A stretch of DNA of 40,567 nt from Methanobacteriota archaeon (GTDB taxonomy: Archaea; Thermoplasmatota; Poseidoniia; Poseidoniales; Thalassarchaeaceae), in assembly GCA_004195715.1 (NCBI GenBank), contig PSPX01000016.1:1-40567 (forward strand), given 5' to 3'. Shown here piece after piece: positions 1-8,263 of the stretch. The position numbers were made by a program, and so were the translations under genes. Every line of letters begins with the position of its first letter. The first letter of the stretch is position 1. The notes under the pieces are model-generated. The model made no database searches and was not told where the DNA came from. It was given only the letters and a program-made list of their open reading frames with translations.

Positions 1-136
1 GAAGCTAGTATCGCCAGTGTCTAAAGGCATGATTCGTGTATTGATAATCTACACTTAGTCATTGGGACTGATGTAGCGGTAGCGATGGGTACCCTTCCGA
101 TTGAGCATGGCAGGAGTGCATTTTTTCCGCCTTTGA
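1..136. other. Window edge, no gene recognised
   Basis: No convincing coding region or RNA gene is visible here on either strand. Reading frames are interrupted by stops. A T-run at 121-126 lies on the plus strand just beyond the purH relic. The stretch is probably intergenic or the decayed edge of a neighbour outside the window. Confidence 0.4.
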
Positions 137-175
137 ATTCAGTGAAGGAAGAGTCAGGTGCCAGTGAACAGCATC
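137..175 (-). pseudogene. Relic of the purH 3' end
   Basis: This 39-base stretch matches the last codons of the intact purH at 882-920 in about 34 of 39 positions, and the first 19 bases (137-155) are identical. Read on the minus strand it gives M-L-F-T-G-T-stop-L-F-L-H-stop, against M-L-F-T-G-T-R-L-F-L-H-stop in the intact gene. Other differences are synonymous third-position changes or a Leu codon switch. It is therefore a diverged and now broken copy of the gene end. It lies just beyond the stop of the membrane-protein gene at 189-866. Together with the real purH end it brackets that gene, which suggests insertion of the gene behind purH with the old gene end left downstream. Confidence 0.8.
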
Positions 176-188
176 TATGAGAGGGAAA

Positions 189-866
189 TTATTCGATCTT
201 ATCGTCTTGCCACCATGGTTTATCTGGAGTCTCTACTGCCTTCTCTTGGTCTTCTTCCGAGTTGATCGGTGGTGGGGGCGGGGGTGGAATAATTGGTTCA
301 ATATATGTGCTCTTGTTCTCTTTGGTGAAAAACGACAGGAATCCCCCGACAACGAGAAGTAAGATTCCAACAAAACAACCGAATAATCCACCCATTAATA
401 CGAAGAATCCACCACCGTCGCTATCCTCTCGGATCATCACAGCCGCCTCACCTCCATTCTCATCGGTGAACTGCACTTCATAGGTTCCCGCATCGAACAT
501 ATCCTCTAGGTAAATCTCTCCGATGTATTCGTAACCCGGAATTGCCTTGCAAGGTTCATCCCATTCCTCACCATCCCATTTCTCACAACTCACGAAGTAC
601 ATTGCGGTGGCGTTCAGTACTTCGACGGACACATCAAATTCTTCGTCGTATATTCCGCTCTTCTTCACCCAGACGTAGTAGGTTGAGAACCCACTGAATT
701 CGCCCTCAAAAGTCGCTGGTGTTGTTCCCTCCCACATCAGAGTTCCACTCCACCCGCTGTCGGGTGTGATACCATCATCAATTGATGCCCCCATCCAAAC
801 TGCAACCGCTCCAAGAAGGAGCAGTATTGCTCCAATTCCCCTGATTGTATCAGCTACTTTGTGCAT
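189..866 (-). CDS. Two-anchor membrane protein, unknown function
   Basis: The protein has about 225 residues: an N-terminal hydrophobic helix, an extracytoplasmic domain of about 110 residues with two cysteines, a second hydrophobic helix rich in Gly/Leu/Val, and a short cytoplasmic tail with a seven-proline run. ATG at 866 is preferred because an AGAGGTGG-type ribosome site lies just upstream; GTG at 875 in the same frame is the alternative. It starts within 20 bases of the purH stop, so the two are probably cotranscribed. The layout, and both membrane segments in style, resemble the protein at 14835-15413, and I treat them as distant members of one family. The gene sits between two copies of the purH end and is probably a recent arrival. 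Function is unknown. Confidence 0.75.
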   Translation of the reverse strand: MHKVADTIRGIGAILLLLGAVAVWMGASIDDGITPDSGWSGTLMWEGTTPATFEGEFSGFSTYYVWVKKSGIYDEEFDVSVEVLNATAMYFVSCEKWDGEEWDEPCKAIPGYEYIGEIYLEDMFDAGTYEVQFTDENGGEAAVMIREDSDGGGFFVLMGGLFGCFVGILLLVVGGFLSFFTKENKSTYIEPIIPPPPPPPINSEEDQEKAVETPDKPWWQDDKIE

Positions 867-883
867 TTTATCCACCTCTGGAT

Positions 884-2467
884 TCAGTGAAGGAAGAGTC
901 TCGTTCCAGTGAACAACATCGCCATGCCGTGCTCGTTGGCTGCGTCTATCGACTCTTGATCCCTGATTGAGCCGCCGGGCTGGACAACTGTGCTGACTCC
1001 TATGTCGTTAGCTGCGTCGATTCCATCACGGAATGGGAAGAATGCGTCTGAGACCATCATAGAGCCATTTGCTCTCTCGCCCGCCCTGCGGGCTGCTATC
1101 TTGACGGCCTCGACCCTGCTGGTTTGACCCGGGCCGACCCCTACAGTAGCACAGCCAGTGGCTGTCCTAGAGATGAGGATGATGGCGTTCGACTTGACTT
1201 CTGCGAGTACCGCCGCGCCGAAGCATGCCAATGCCACCTCAGAAGTGTCTGCTTGCTTCTCAGTCACGCACTTGACATCGTTCCAATTGATTGCTGGCGG
1301 TCCTTGTACCTGGGCGAGCCAGCCACCGTCGAGCTGGCGCATCCTGACCTCGTCGGTTCGAGGTTTGATAGGGTCAAGAGTCAATAGTCGGCGATTCTTC
1401 TTGGCCGACAGAATCTCCAGTGCCCCGGGCTCGTAGCCGGGTGCTATCATGCACTCGAAGAAGTGGCCACCAATGGCCTCGGCGGTCACCTTCTCAACTG
1501 GCTTGGTGAAGGCTATGACACAACCGAAGGCGCTCTCTGGGTCACTTGCAAGAGCACTTTCCCAAGCTCTGATTTGGGTTTCGTCGACCGAGGCCCCGCA
1601 TGGGTTGGTGTGCTTGATCACTACGCATCCATGTTCAAAGTTAGAGCAGGTTGATACTATGGTTCGAGCAAGTCTGAGGGCGCCATCGAGGTCGAGATAG
1701 TTGTTGTAGGATAGTGGCTTGCCGCCATGCTGAACAGCTGCGGCGAGGCCCGAAGGCTCACCGACAGCTGGGTAGAAGGCTGCGGGTTGATGCGGGTTTT
1801 CTCCATAGCGCAGCTCTGTACCAGAGCCGGAGGAAACATGGATGCGGGAGGGTACATCACACTGGGCAAATCTGCTCTCAAGCTCGTTGGATACGGCAGC
1901 GTCGTAGGCTGCGGTGCTTTGGTATGCGGCGAGAGCGAGTGTTTGCCTAGTGGAGGGGTCGACTCCGGAGGGGTCGCCATTCAATTCTGAGAGCGAATTC
2001 AGTACACCAGAGTACTGCTCTGGATGTGTCAAGACGATGACGTCGGAATGGTTTTTGGCAGCGGAGCGGACCATGGTCGGCCCGCCGATGTCGATCATCT
2101 CGATGATTTCTGCATCACTGGCTGGCGGGTCGCGTGCGGCAGTCGCTTCGAACGGGTACAGGTTGACGCAGACTAGGTCGATGGTACCGTAGCCGAGTTC
2201 TGCGAGGGTTGTCATGTCGTCTTCTCTGTCGCGACGGACGAGAATGCCCCCGTGGACGGCCGGATGCAGTGTCTTGACGCGACCGTCAAACACCTCGGGG
2301 TGACCGGTCGCCTCGGATACATCGGTGACTTCGAGACCTGCGCTCCTCAGCGCGCGTGCTGTCCCCCCTGTGGAGAGAAGTTCCCAGCCCATCGCCGAGA
2401 GTGCTCTGCCGAGGTCCTCTATACCGGACTTCTCCCAAACGCTTAGCAGGGCGCGCGGTTGGGCCAT
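884..2467 (-). CDS. purH: Bifunctional AICAR transformylase/IMP cyclohydrolase PurH
   Basis: It catalyses the last two steps of IMP synthesis: formylation of AICAR by 10-formyl-THF, then ring closure. At 527 residues it has the full length of bacterial-type PurH. The N-terminal cyclohydrolase half has the DGRVKTLHPA segment (61-70). The transformylase half has LRYGENPHQ (219-227) and KHTNPCG (285-291), and the C-terminus has the family segment ending in DAANEHGMAMLFTG. The ATG at 2467 gives a normal N-terminus. A small membrane-protein gene follows almost immediately. The 3' end occurs a second time as a relic at 137-175. purQ and purL lie about 20 kb away in the same window. Confidence 0.97.
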   Translation of the reverse strand: MAQPRALLSVWEKSGIEDLGRALSAMGWELLSTGGTARALRSAGLEVTDVSEATGHPEVFDGRVKTLHPAVHGGILVRRDREDDMTTLAELGYGTIDLVCVNLYPFEATAARDPPASDAEIIEMIDIGGPTMVRSAAKNHSDVIVLTHPEQYSGVLNSLSELNGDPSGVDPSTRQTLALAAYQSTAAYDAAVSNELESRFAQCDVPSRIHVSSGSGTELRYGENPHQPAAFYPAVGEPSGLAAAVQHGGKPLSYNNYLDLDGALRLARTIVSTCSNFEHGCVVIKHTNPCGASVDETQIRAWESALASDPESAFGCVIAFTKPVEKVTAEAIGGHFFECMIAPGYEPGALEILSAKKNRRLLTLDPIKPRTDEVRMRQLDGGWLAQVQGPPAINWNDVKCVTEKQADTSEVALACFGAAVLAEVKSNAIILISRTATGCATVGVGPGQTSRVEAVKIAARRAGERANGSMMVSDAFFPFRDGIDAANDIGVSTVVQPGGSIRDQESIDAANEHGMAMLFTGTRLFLH

Positions 2468-2510
2468 AGCAGTGCGTTGGTGCGGCGGACTTGAAGGATT
2501 CGCGTGAGCC

Positions 2511-4082
2511 CTAGTCGCCCCTCGCAGAGATGACTTGGTCTATCCTGAGCATACTCATCGCGGTCTCGGTTGCTGACTCTAGACCGTCCTCGATAACAGC
2601 CCTCGGGTGCCAGACCCCGTCGGCCGACCCCACTCCTCCCTCAGGGGTGATTCCGACGAATCCTTCGTCCTCCCTCGCAGCGGCTCTGAGTTCGAGAATT
2701 CGGTCCAGTGCATCGCCGCCAGAGTTCTCGACTAGGGTCGCTGGAATTGTCTCGAGGGCGCGGGCATAGGCATCCATCGCCAGTCTAGCCCGGCCTGGTT
2801 CAACTTCGGAGGCCCGGCGCACCGCATGGGCCATGCGGGCGTGGATTGAGCCAGCGCCAGGTAGGAGTTCGTCGTCGGCAAGAGCCAATGAGGTCGCCCT
2901 TAGGGCATCATGCAGCCCTCGGATAATCTCCTCAGTGCCGGTCTCTCCGCTTCCGCCGACCTCGATGGTGACCACTCTTGGGTTGGAGCAGTCGTCGATT
3001 CTGATGATGTCCTCGACCTGATCTGAGGCCTCGCGGCGCTCCCAAACCAGCGAGCCACAAACTCCTAGATCCGCGGTCTCGATGTCGAGTACCGACTCGA
3101 CGATGTTGGCTCTGACTGCGTCTGCCGCGTTGCGAATCTCCGACTCGTCGAGTTCACCCACAGCGAGCACCTCGGCGTCTGCTAGATGGTGCAGGATGTC
3201 GCGATCCACCTCTCCCGCGCACAGAACCACGCCTGCCCCGCTGGCAATGATAGCGTCGGCAATCGTCTTCTTACGAGCTTGCTCAGAGTCGACGAACGAG
3301 TCGAGTTGGTCTGCGCTGGTAATCTGTATCTCGGCGTCACGGGTCATCGAGCGGATCTTCAAATCACCTCCGAGTACCGCCACCTTGGCGTCATTCAGCC
3401 GGTTAGGCAGACTATCCATCAGCACGCGGCGATTAACCACGATGCCTCGAATGAGTCGAGAGTCGTGTAGTCCACCGATGCCGGTCTTGAACATCGCCAC
3501 ATGCTCAGCGCCGGCGTCGTCGCGGTTGGAAGTGAGTATGCTCAGAGCGTCAGTTATGATAGGGGAGAAGTGGCTGAGTGCTGCTTCCGCGCCCTTGCCG
3601 CGCAATGCTGTCTCGGTAACCGCAGCAAGGCGGTCGTCACTCACATTGTGAGTGTCTTGGTCCATCTGCTCAACGGCTACAGCAAGCGCCGAGCGGTAGC
3701 CGTCGACTAGGGTCAATGGGTGCAGACCCTTACGCAGCAGGTTGCTAGCCTCTTGGAGAAGAGAACCACACAGCAGCATGGTAGTGGTTACTCCATCTCC
3801 ACACGCCTCCTCCTGGGAGTTGCCCATCGAGACCATCATCTTCGCAGCTGGGTGCTTGACCATCAACTCCGCGACGATCTTGGCTCCGTCGTTTGTGACA
3901 GCGGTGGTGCCGTCAGTCTTGTACAGCATCTTGTCGAGTCCTCGTGGCCCGAAAGTCGGCTTCAGGAGATCTGAGAAGATGCGGGCCGCGCTGATTAGCT
4001 TATCCTGAACATCAGTGCCACTAGTGACGTTGGTCTCTGGCTTGACGATTACGACCGGTGGCTTGCCCGCACTGTCGCTCAT
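2511..4082 (-). CDS. ths: Group II chaperonin (thermosome) subunit, divergent
   Basis: This is a subunit of the ATP-driven double-ring chaperonin that folds cytosolic proteins in archaea. It is 523 residues, with the equatorial start (TFGPRGLDKML near residue 45), the NDGAKI segment (64-69), HPAAKM (78-83), an apical domain in the middle, and a C-terminal equatorial part ending in SATETAMSMLRID. The usual GDGTT nucleotide motif reads GDGVTT (95-100), and the later GGGA-type segment reads GAGS. The acidic residue of the ALAD segment, which carries the catalytic Asp in related subunits, is kept. The protein is a clear family member but not a typical one, and it lacks a Gly-Met-rich tail. It is divergent from the gene at 4151, with 68 bases between them. 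Confidence 0.93.
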   Translation of the reverse strand: MSDSAGKPPVVIVKPETNVTSGTDVQDKLISAARIFSDLLKPTFGPRGLDKMLYKTDGTTAVTNDGAKIVAELMVKHPAAKMMVSMGNSQEEACGDGVTTTMLLCGSLLQEASNLLRKGLHPLTLVDGYRSALAVAVEQMDQDTHNVSDDRLAAVTETALRGKGAEAALSHFSPIITDALSILTSNRDDAGAEHVAMFKTGIGGLHDSRLIRGIVVNRRVLMDSLPNRLNDAKVAVLGGDLKIRSMTRDAEIQITSADQLDSFVDSEQARKKTIADAIIASGAGVVLCAGEVDRDILHHLADAEVLAVGELDESEIRNAADAVRANIVESVLDIETADLGVCGSLVWERREASDQVEDIIRIDDCSNPRVVTIEVGGSGETGTEEIIRGLHDALRATSLALADDELLPGAGSIHARMAHAVRRASEVEPGRARLAMDAYARALETIPATLVENSGGDALDRILELRAAAREDEGFVGITPEGGVGSADGVWHPRAVIEDGLESATETAMSMLRIDQVISARGD

Positions 4083-4150
4083 GGTTTCGGGCGACCCTAG
4101 GGGTCGCCAAGAATGCTTTGAGTCAGAAACCGCACCAAAGTGAAGGTAGA

Positions 4151-5140
4151 ATGGAGAATATCTATCCGAGTGAGGTGTCAGCCAGAGTCGTGTCCAGAAC
4201 CACTCTGGTGCTAGTTTTCATGCTACTCGTAGGGCCCTTCGTGGTGCTTGTCCCAGCAGCGTCAGGGCAACAGATCCTGCCAGACATCACCATCGAGTGT
4301 GTCGACAGTGTAGACATTGATGTGTCACCGGGGTCAAGCAGGACTGCAATGACGAGTTGTGAGCTTGAGAACAATTCAATGTGGTCAGAAGAGGTAAGTC
4401 TGGATATTGACTCGGAAGATTTGGATACGGCCGGACCGGAAAGCGTAACCATAGCAGCTGGTGAAACTCTGACGATTTCTATCGTGGTGTCTGCGAACCA
4501 AAATCAGGAAGCGGGTGATTATCTAGTCAACGTCTCGGCGGAGGTTACCTCAGCAGGAGGTGTTCCGATTCCTGGTATGGCTAGCGATGCCGACGAGATT
4601 GGAGTGACGATAGCCGAGTTCACCACCTGTGACCACACCATAGGGCAGGGCGGAGGCACTCTAGATGCCGGACAAATTATTTCATTCTCAATTTCAATAT
4701 CCTGCAATAGTAACACCGATTCGACGACAAAATACAACGCCCGAATGATAGACAAATCTGGTTCGTCCGCATGGCCCAGTGGGTTCGACGACCAGAGCCC
4801 ACAGTGTGATGTGCTGATTCCAGATGGCGGAACTTCTGCTAACTGCCAATTCCAGATTCTGACACCTTCCAACCTAGATTCCGCATGGGAAGGCTGTGTC
4901 GTTGTGCTTGAGGACGGTGCCTCGGTCCCGAAGTCTTGTCCAAGCTCAAATGTGGTGGATGTAAAGATTGAGCCGAAAAGTATCGGTATCGGTACCATCG
5001 ACCTTACCGGCAACAACTCAATCTTCGGTGAGTACTCAGACGAAGCCCCGATCATCATCGGCGGCGTTGCCGTGATTCTAGTAATGGCCATCATCGGCAT
5101 AGCCGTGTCGAGGCGCAGAAGGAGATTACTCGACGATTAG
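4151..5140 (+). CDS. Secreted protein with C-terminal membrane anchor
   Basis: The 329-residue protein has an N-terminal signal segment (hydrophobic TTLVLVFMLLVGPFVVLV, then an AASGQ cleavage-like site), a mostly beta-type extracellular region with six or more cysteines, and a C-terminal transmembrane helix followed by a basic RRRRR tail. The ATG at 4151 is chosen because GAAGGTAGA lies just upstream and because the longer frame from 4058 would run into the chaperonin gene. The middle resembles the immunoglobulin-like repeats common in archaeal surface proteins, but I recognise no named domain. It probably faces outward and is held by its C-terminal helix. It is convergent with the small gene at 5126-5452 and overlaps its end by 15 bases. 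Confidence 0.8.
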   Translation: MENIYPSEVSARVVSRTTLVLVFMLLVGPFVVLVPAASGQQILPDITIECVDSVDIDVSPGSSRTAMTSCELENNSMWSEEVSLDIDSEDLDTAGPESVTIAAGETLTISIVVSANQNQEAGDYLVNVSAEVTSAGGVPIPGMASDADEIGVTIAEFTTCDHTIGQGGGTLDAGQIISFSISISCNSNTDSTTKYNARMIDKSGSSAWPSGFDDQSPQCDVLIPDGGTSANCQFQILTPSNLDSAWEGCVVVLEDGASVPKSCPSSNVVDVKIEPKSIGIGTIDLTGNNSIFGEYSDEAPIIIGGVAVILVMAIIGIAVSRRRRRLLDD

Positions 5141-5452
5141 CAGGTGCCACCTGAAGGCCAGAGCGCAAATTAATGAGAGTGTGAATGACACTCCATCGGG
5201 CCATCCGAAAGAGGCTGTAAAAACGCTGTATTGGACCGCTGTGAGCACTAGTGTTGCAGCTGCATCCATCAGTGTGCTGCGCCCGAATCCAGAGTGGTTG
5301 GAGATGTGATGCCGGTTCTGTAACGCGACCACACTGAGAGCTAGTATGCCCACTACCAGTAGGTGTCCAACCCACCACCCAGCAGTTGCTCCAAACGCAT
5401 CTACGATGCTATCTTGAAAACCACCTAGGATTGGCGCAGCCATGTCGACCAT
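5126..5452 (-). CDS. Small integral membrane protein, unknown
   Basis: The 108-residue protein has about three hydrophobic segments: WWVGHLLVVGILALSVVAL, a middle stretch with TLVLTAVQ, and a C-terminal SFTLSLICALAFRWHLLIV. Charged and histidine residues sit in the loops, as expected for a real membrane protein. The start may be GTG/ATG at 5452 or ATG at 5443. The gene lies tail to tail with the secreted protein gene and head to head with the glycosyltransferase gene. No family is recognised. Confidence 0.6.
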   Translation of the reverse strand: MVDMAAPILGGFQDSIVDAFGATAGWWVGHLLVVGILALSVVALQNRHHISNHSGFGRSTLMDAAATLVLTAVQYSVFTASFGWPDGVSFTLSLICALAFRWHLLIVE

Positions 5453-5526
5453 GGGTATGCGAAAGGCAGACTGCTCTTGAATTAAATGACCGAAGCCCCT
5501 TATCGTGCCTACCCAAGCGTGGCTCT

Positions 5527-6762
5527 GTGAGCGAGCAGAGATGTCGACTGCTGGTGGTCAAAGCGGCGATGAGTGTCAACGGGGGCGCGGCGCGTGACCT
5601 GATGCGCAATCTGCCAAGCATAGCCGAGCGTTTTGAGGTCCGTTTTGCCTGCCTCAACCTGCTCGATTCACAGCGTCAATCTCTGCTGTCGAGCGGTATA
5701 CAGATCCTCGAGCCATTCTACCAGTGGGAGCCTAGAGAGGGGTTGCTGAATGAGATTACATCGGGTCAGGAACGTAGTGCTGCGGCCGCATGGAAGGAGC
5801 ACGAATCTGCACAGGCAGCCATAGAGTGGGCCGATGCGATCCATCTGACAGGAGGCAATGGATCAATGGAGTTTCCCACCTTCGTTCCAGCTGACAAGCC
5901 GCTGCATCTTCACTTCCTCGAATCAAAACCTGGCATCCACGATAATGTCAGCCACCTCAACCCCGATGGCAGCGGCAGCTGGCGGCCGGGTTTGATGCAC
6001 CTGCTACAGAGTCGTCAACGGACTAGGATTGAAAAGTCATTTCGCGGCTTCGCCGAGAATCAGAATTGGAGTGTCTCAGCGAACTCGGAGTTCTCGGCGC
6101 GCAACCTACATCGAATCTACGGCATCAAAGGAGGGGTGCTATACCCCTCAGTAGACCTCACTGAATTCAGCCGAGAGCCTTCGTTCGGCGAAGGCGCAGC
6201 ATTCGATGCGATGGGTCTTGGGGAGGTCGGTTCGTATGCTGTCACCGTTGGTAGGATGTCACGCTTCAAGGGCACCTACGAGGCCGTCGAACATCTAGTC
6301 GGAAGTGGTCTCGGGCTAGTGGTCATAGGAGGTGCCAAGGAGAGTGAGAATGCTGCATTGCGAGACTATGGAGATAGTCTCGGAGTGACAGTCAGGGTGT
6401 TGTCTGGCATAGACTCTGAATCGATGCGTGCTGTCATGCGCAACTCCGCCGCAATCATCGGTCTGGCTCACGGCGAAGCCTTCGGGCTGACTCCCATCGA
6501 GGCAATGGCTCTAGGCGCCCCCCCTGTCTTCGTCAACGAGGGTGGTTACACCGAGACCATAGTCGACCAATTCAATGGCAGACTGGTCGAGCGTGGAGAC
6601 GCCGAAGCCTGGCACAGGGCACTCGAACAGGCACGCGACCCAGGCACCCGAGAGCGTTGGGCGCGCAACGGACTCGCTCGCATCGAGGAGCTCGGTCTTA
6701 CCCCACAGGAGCATGCCAAGCAGTTGTACTCAATTGTCAACAGTGATGAACTCCAACAGTAA
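5527..6762 (+). CDS. Glycosyltransferase family 1/GT4
   Basis: The product is about 411 residues with the two-Rossmann (GT-B) layout of GT4 retaining glycosyltransferases, which move a sugar from a nucleotide donor. The N-terminal half opens with RLLVVKAAMSVNGGAARDL, the acceptor-side loop. The C-terminal half has TVGRMSRFKGTYEAVEHL and the donor-site E-x7-E region GEAFGLTPIEAMALGAP. The GTG at 5527 is chosen because it comes just before the first beta-strand; the frame extends back to 5386, but that part overlaps the divergent gene and is not protein-like. Sugar and acceptor cannot be read from sequence. Surface glycan or glycolipid synthesis is likely. Confidence 0.88.
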   Translation: MSEQRCRLLVVKAAMSVNGGAARDLMRNLPSIAERFEVRFACLNLLDSQRQSLLSSGIQILEPFYQWEPREGLLNEITSGQERSAAAAWKEHESAQAAIEWADAIHLTGGNGSMEFPTFVPADKPLHLHFLESKPGIHDNVSHLNPDGSGSWRPGLMHLLQSRQRTRIEKSFRGFAENQNWSVSANSEFSARNLHRIYGIKGGVLYPSVDLTEFSREPSFGEGAAFDAMGLGEVGSYAVTVGRMSRFKGTYEAVEHLVGSGLGLVVIGGAKESENAALRDYGDSLGVTVRVLSGIDSESMRAVMRNSAAIIGLAHGEAFGLTPIEAMALGAPPVFVNEGGYTETIVDQFNGRLVERGDAEAWHRALEQARDPGTRERWARNGLARIEELGLTPQEHAKQLYSIVNSDELQQ

Positions 6763-6772
6763 AGGTGGCTTG

Positions 6773-7690
6773 ATGGCGTATACTGATGTCACTGTGGAAG
6801 AGGCGTCATGGTTGCTGACAGCTGCTGGAGTGGCACCGTTGAGTAAGATACAGCCACTTACTGGGGGATGGGCCAATTCGAATTATTTGTTAACCCTCAA
6901 TGATGGCACACAGCTCGTTCTGAAGGTCTGGGATGAAAAGTCGCCGGATGAAGTGGAACTGGTAATCAAGCATACATGTTGGCTCGCGGATCACGGTGTG
7001 CCGACACCTGCCCCGTTGCTACTAGGGGAGAATAAATGGATGCTTGTCAAGGACAATCTGGCGTGGATGCTGATGCCGTATATCGACGGTGGGTGGCTGC
7101 CTTCAGATTCTTCATCACTTTACGAACTCGGCAAGACGCAGGCACAGTTGCATGAAGTTCCAATTCATGAGAGCATTCCCACCACGTTCGCGATAGGATA
7201 TGTCCTCTGGGAGAAGCTTGTCAAAGATGCGCGGAAAAAAGATTCAATGACGCCATTCCTACAAATGTTAGAGAAAGAGACACATCTTCTCAAGCAAAGA
7301 ATCCCGATGGATCTTCCCTGCGGCATCATCCATGGCGATCTGTACCCTGACAACGTGATTGGGCGGAAGGGGGAGGTTCTCGCCCTACTTGATTTTGAAG
7401 AAATCTGTATAGAATCGTTTGCGATGGATCTTGTGTCGACCTATGTTGGGTTTGGTTGGAAGGATGGTTTACCAGTTCCCGAATTATGGGATGCGTTGTT
7501 GGCCGGATACCAGTCAGTTCGGCCGTTGACAGATGCAGAACATGCAGCCCTTCCTGACTTGCATCGCTATGCGGTCCTAGCAGTCTCAGCCTGGCGCTAT
7601 TGGCAATTCGTGGTTAATGTGCCTGGAACAGAACACGCCAATCGATATCTGGAAATGGTCGATCGACTGGATAAATCGTTGCCATTCTGA
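6773..7690 (+). CDS. APH-family kinase, homoserine kinase type II-like
   Basis: This is a 305-residue small-molecule kinase of the aminoglycoside phosphotransferase fold. The catalytic loop is IIHGDLYPDNVIG near residue 185, and the metal-binding DFEE follows about 20 residues later. The N-terminal part has the LTGGWANSNYLL nucleotide loop seen in ThrB2-type homoserine kinases. Homoserine is a fair guess for the substrate, but other alcohols or choline-like substrates are possible. ATG at 6773 has a strong AAAGGTGG site just upstream and follows the glycosyltransferase by 10 bases. Right after the stop lies a second, diverged version of the C-terminal codons (7696 onward), so the gene appears to have been replaced or extended by a foreign allele. 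Confidence 0.8.
   Translation: MAYTDVTVEEASWLLTAAGVAPLSKIQPLTGGWANSNYLLTLNDGTQLVLKVWDEKSPDEVELVIKHTCWLADHGVPTPAPLLLGENKWMLVKDNLAWMLMPYIDGGWLPSDSSSLYELGKTQAQLHEVPIHESIPTTFAIGYVLWEKLVKDARKKDSMTPFLQMLEKETHLLKQRIPMDLPCGIIHGDLYPDNVIGRKGEVLALLDFEEICIESFAMDLVSTYVGFGWKDGLPVPELWDALLAGYQSVRPLTDAEHAALPDLHRYAVLAVSAWRYWQFVVNVPGTEHANRYLEMVDRLDKSLPF
7643..7669 (+). repeat. Kinase 3'-end repeat, copy in the live gene
   Basis: These 27 bases encode RYLEMVDRL near the kinase C-terminus. They match 7696-7722 in 21 of 27 positions, and all differences keep the same amino acids. This is a direct repeat with an offset of 53 bases. Confidence 0.8.
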
Positions 7691-7695
7691 TGGTT

Positions 7696-7755
7696 CGCTA
7701 CCTCGAAATGGTTGATAGACTTAGAATCAAGTTTGACTTCATGGGGGAAATTTGA
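7696..7755 (+). pseudogene. Relic of an alternative kinase 3' end
   Basis: Read in frame this stretch gives RYLEMVDRL, then RIKFDFMGEI and a stop. The first nine residues equal those near the end of the intact kinase, which finishes differently (DKSLPF). Six of 27 bases differ and all are silent. This is what the last codons of another allele of the same gene would look like. It begins five bases after the kinase stop and runs to the MOSC start codon. The relic is too short to function as a protein. Its GGGGGAAA segment probably serves as the ribosome site of the MOSC gene. Confidence 0.75.
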
Positions 7756-8238
7756 TTGAACGGAGTTGTCAATTCCGTGAATGTTCGAGGTGAGGGGGGC
7801 GTACCCAAACTACCAGTTAGGGCAGCAACTCTACGGCTAGATGGAGTTGAAGGGGATCACAACAGGTTCCGTACTGAGAGAAGGAATGGTGATCCGAAGC
7901 GAGCGATTTGTATTTTCTCTCTGGAAAGAATACATGATTTGCAGAGGGAGGGACATCCGATCGAAATAGGAACTACAGGTGAGAACCTGACCATCGAAGG
8001 CCTTGACTGGTCCGCTCTTGAAGTGGGAATGAAGTTCAAGGTTGGAGGAGCGACGATTGAATTAAGTGAGCCCTGTGCTCCTTGTAATGTGATTAGGGAA
8101 TCGTTCAAAGAACACAAATTCTCGAGAATTGATCACAGTTTGGAGATGGGTTGGTCGAGATGGCTTGCATCAGTAATCGACGAAGGTGTGGTTAGCTCTG
8201 GTGATTCTGTAAGCTTCGAATATCCGGGTCAATCTTGA
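7756..8238 (+). CDS. MOSC domain protein
   Basis: This 160-residue protein is essentially one MOSC domain, the sulfur-carrier fold of molybdenum-cofactor sulfurases and YiiM-like proteins. Recognised segments are GVEGDHNR near residue 35, FSLERI, GHPIEIGTTGENLTIEGLDW and the cysteine pair in SEPCAPCNVI near residue 112. In this family a conserved cysteine carries or binds sulfur, and detoxification of N-hydroxylated compounds is another known role. The start is TTG at 7756 with GGGGGAAA about six bases upstream; no ATG fits the domain better. It follows the kinase relic directly and probably shares its transcript. Confidence 0.85.
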   Translation: MNGVVNSVNVRGEGGVPKLPVRAATLRLDGVEGDHNRFRTERRNGDPKRAICIFSLERIHDLQREGHPIEIGTTGENLTIEGLDWSALEVGMKFKVGGATIELSEPCAPCNVIRESFKEHKFSRIDHSLEMGWSRWLASVIDEGVVSSGDSVSFEYPGQS

Positions 8239-8263
8239 AGAGGGGGACTCTAGAGGTGATGGC

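Noticed and set aside
3082-3651. A 189-residue plus-strand frame opposite the chaperonin
   Set aside because: It is Ser/Ala-rich shadow sequence, and the chaperonin frame is well supported.
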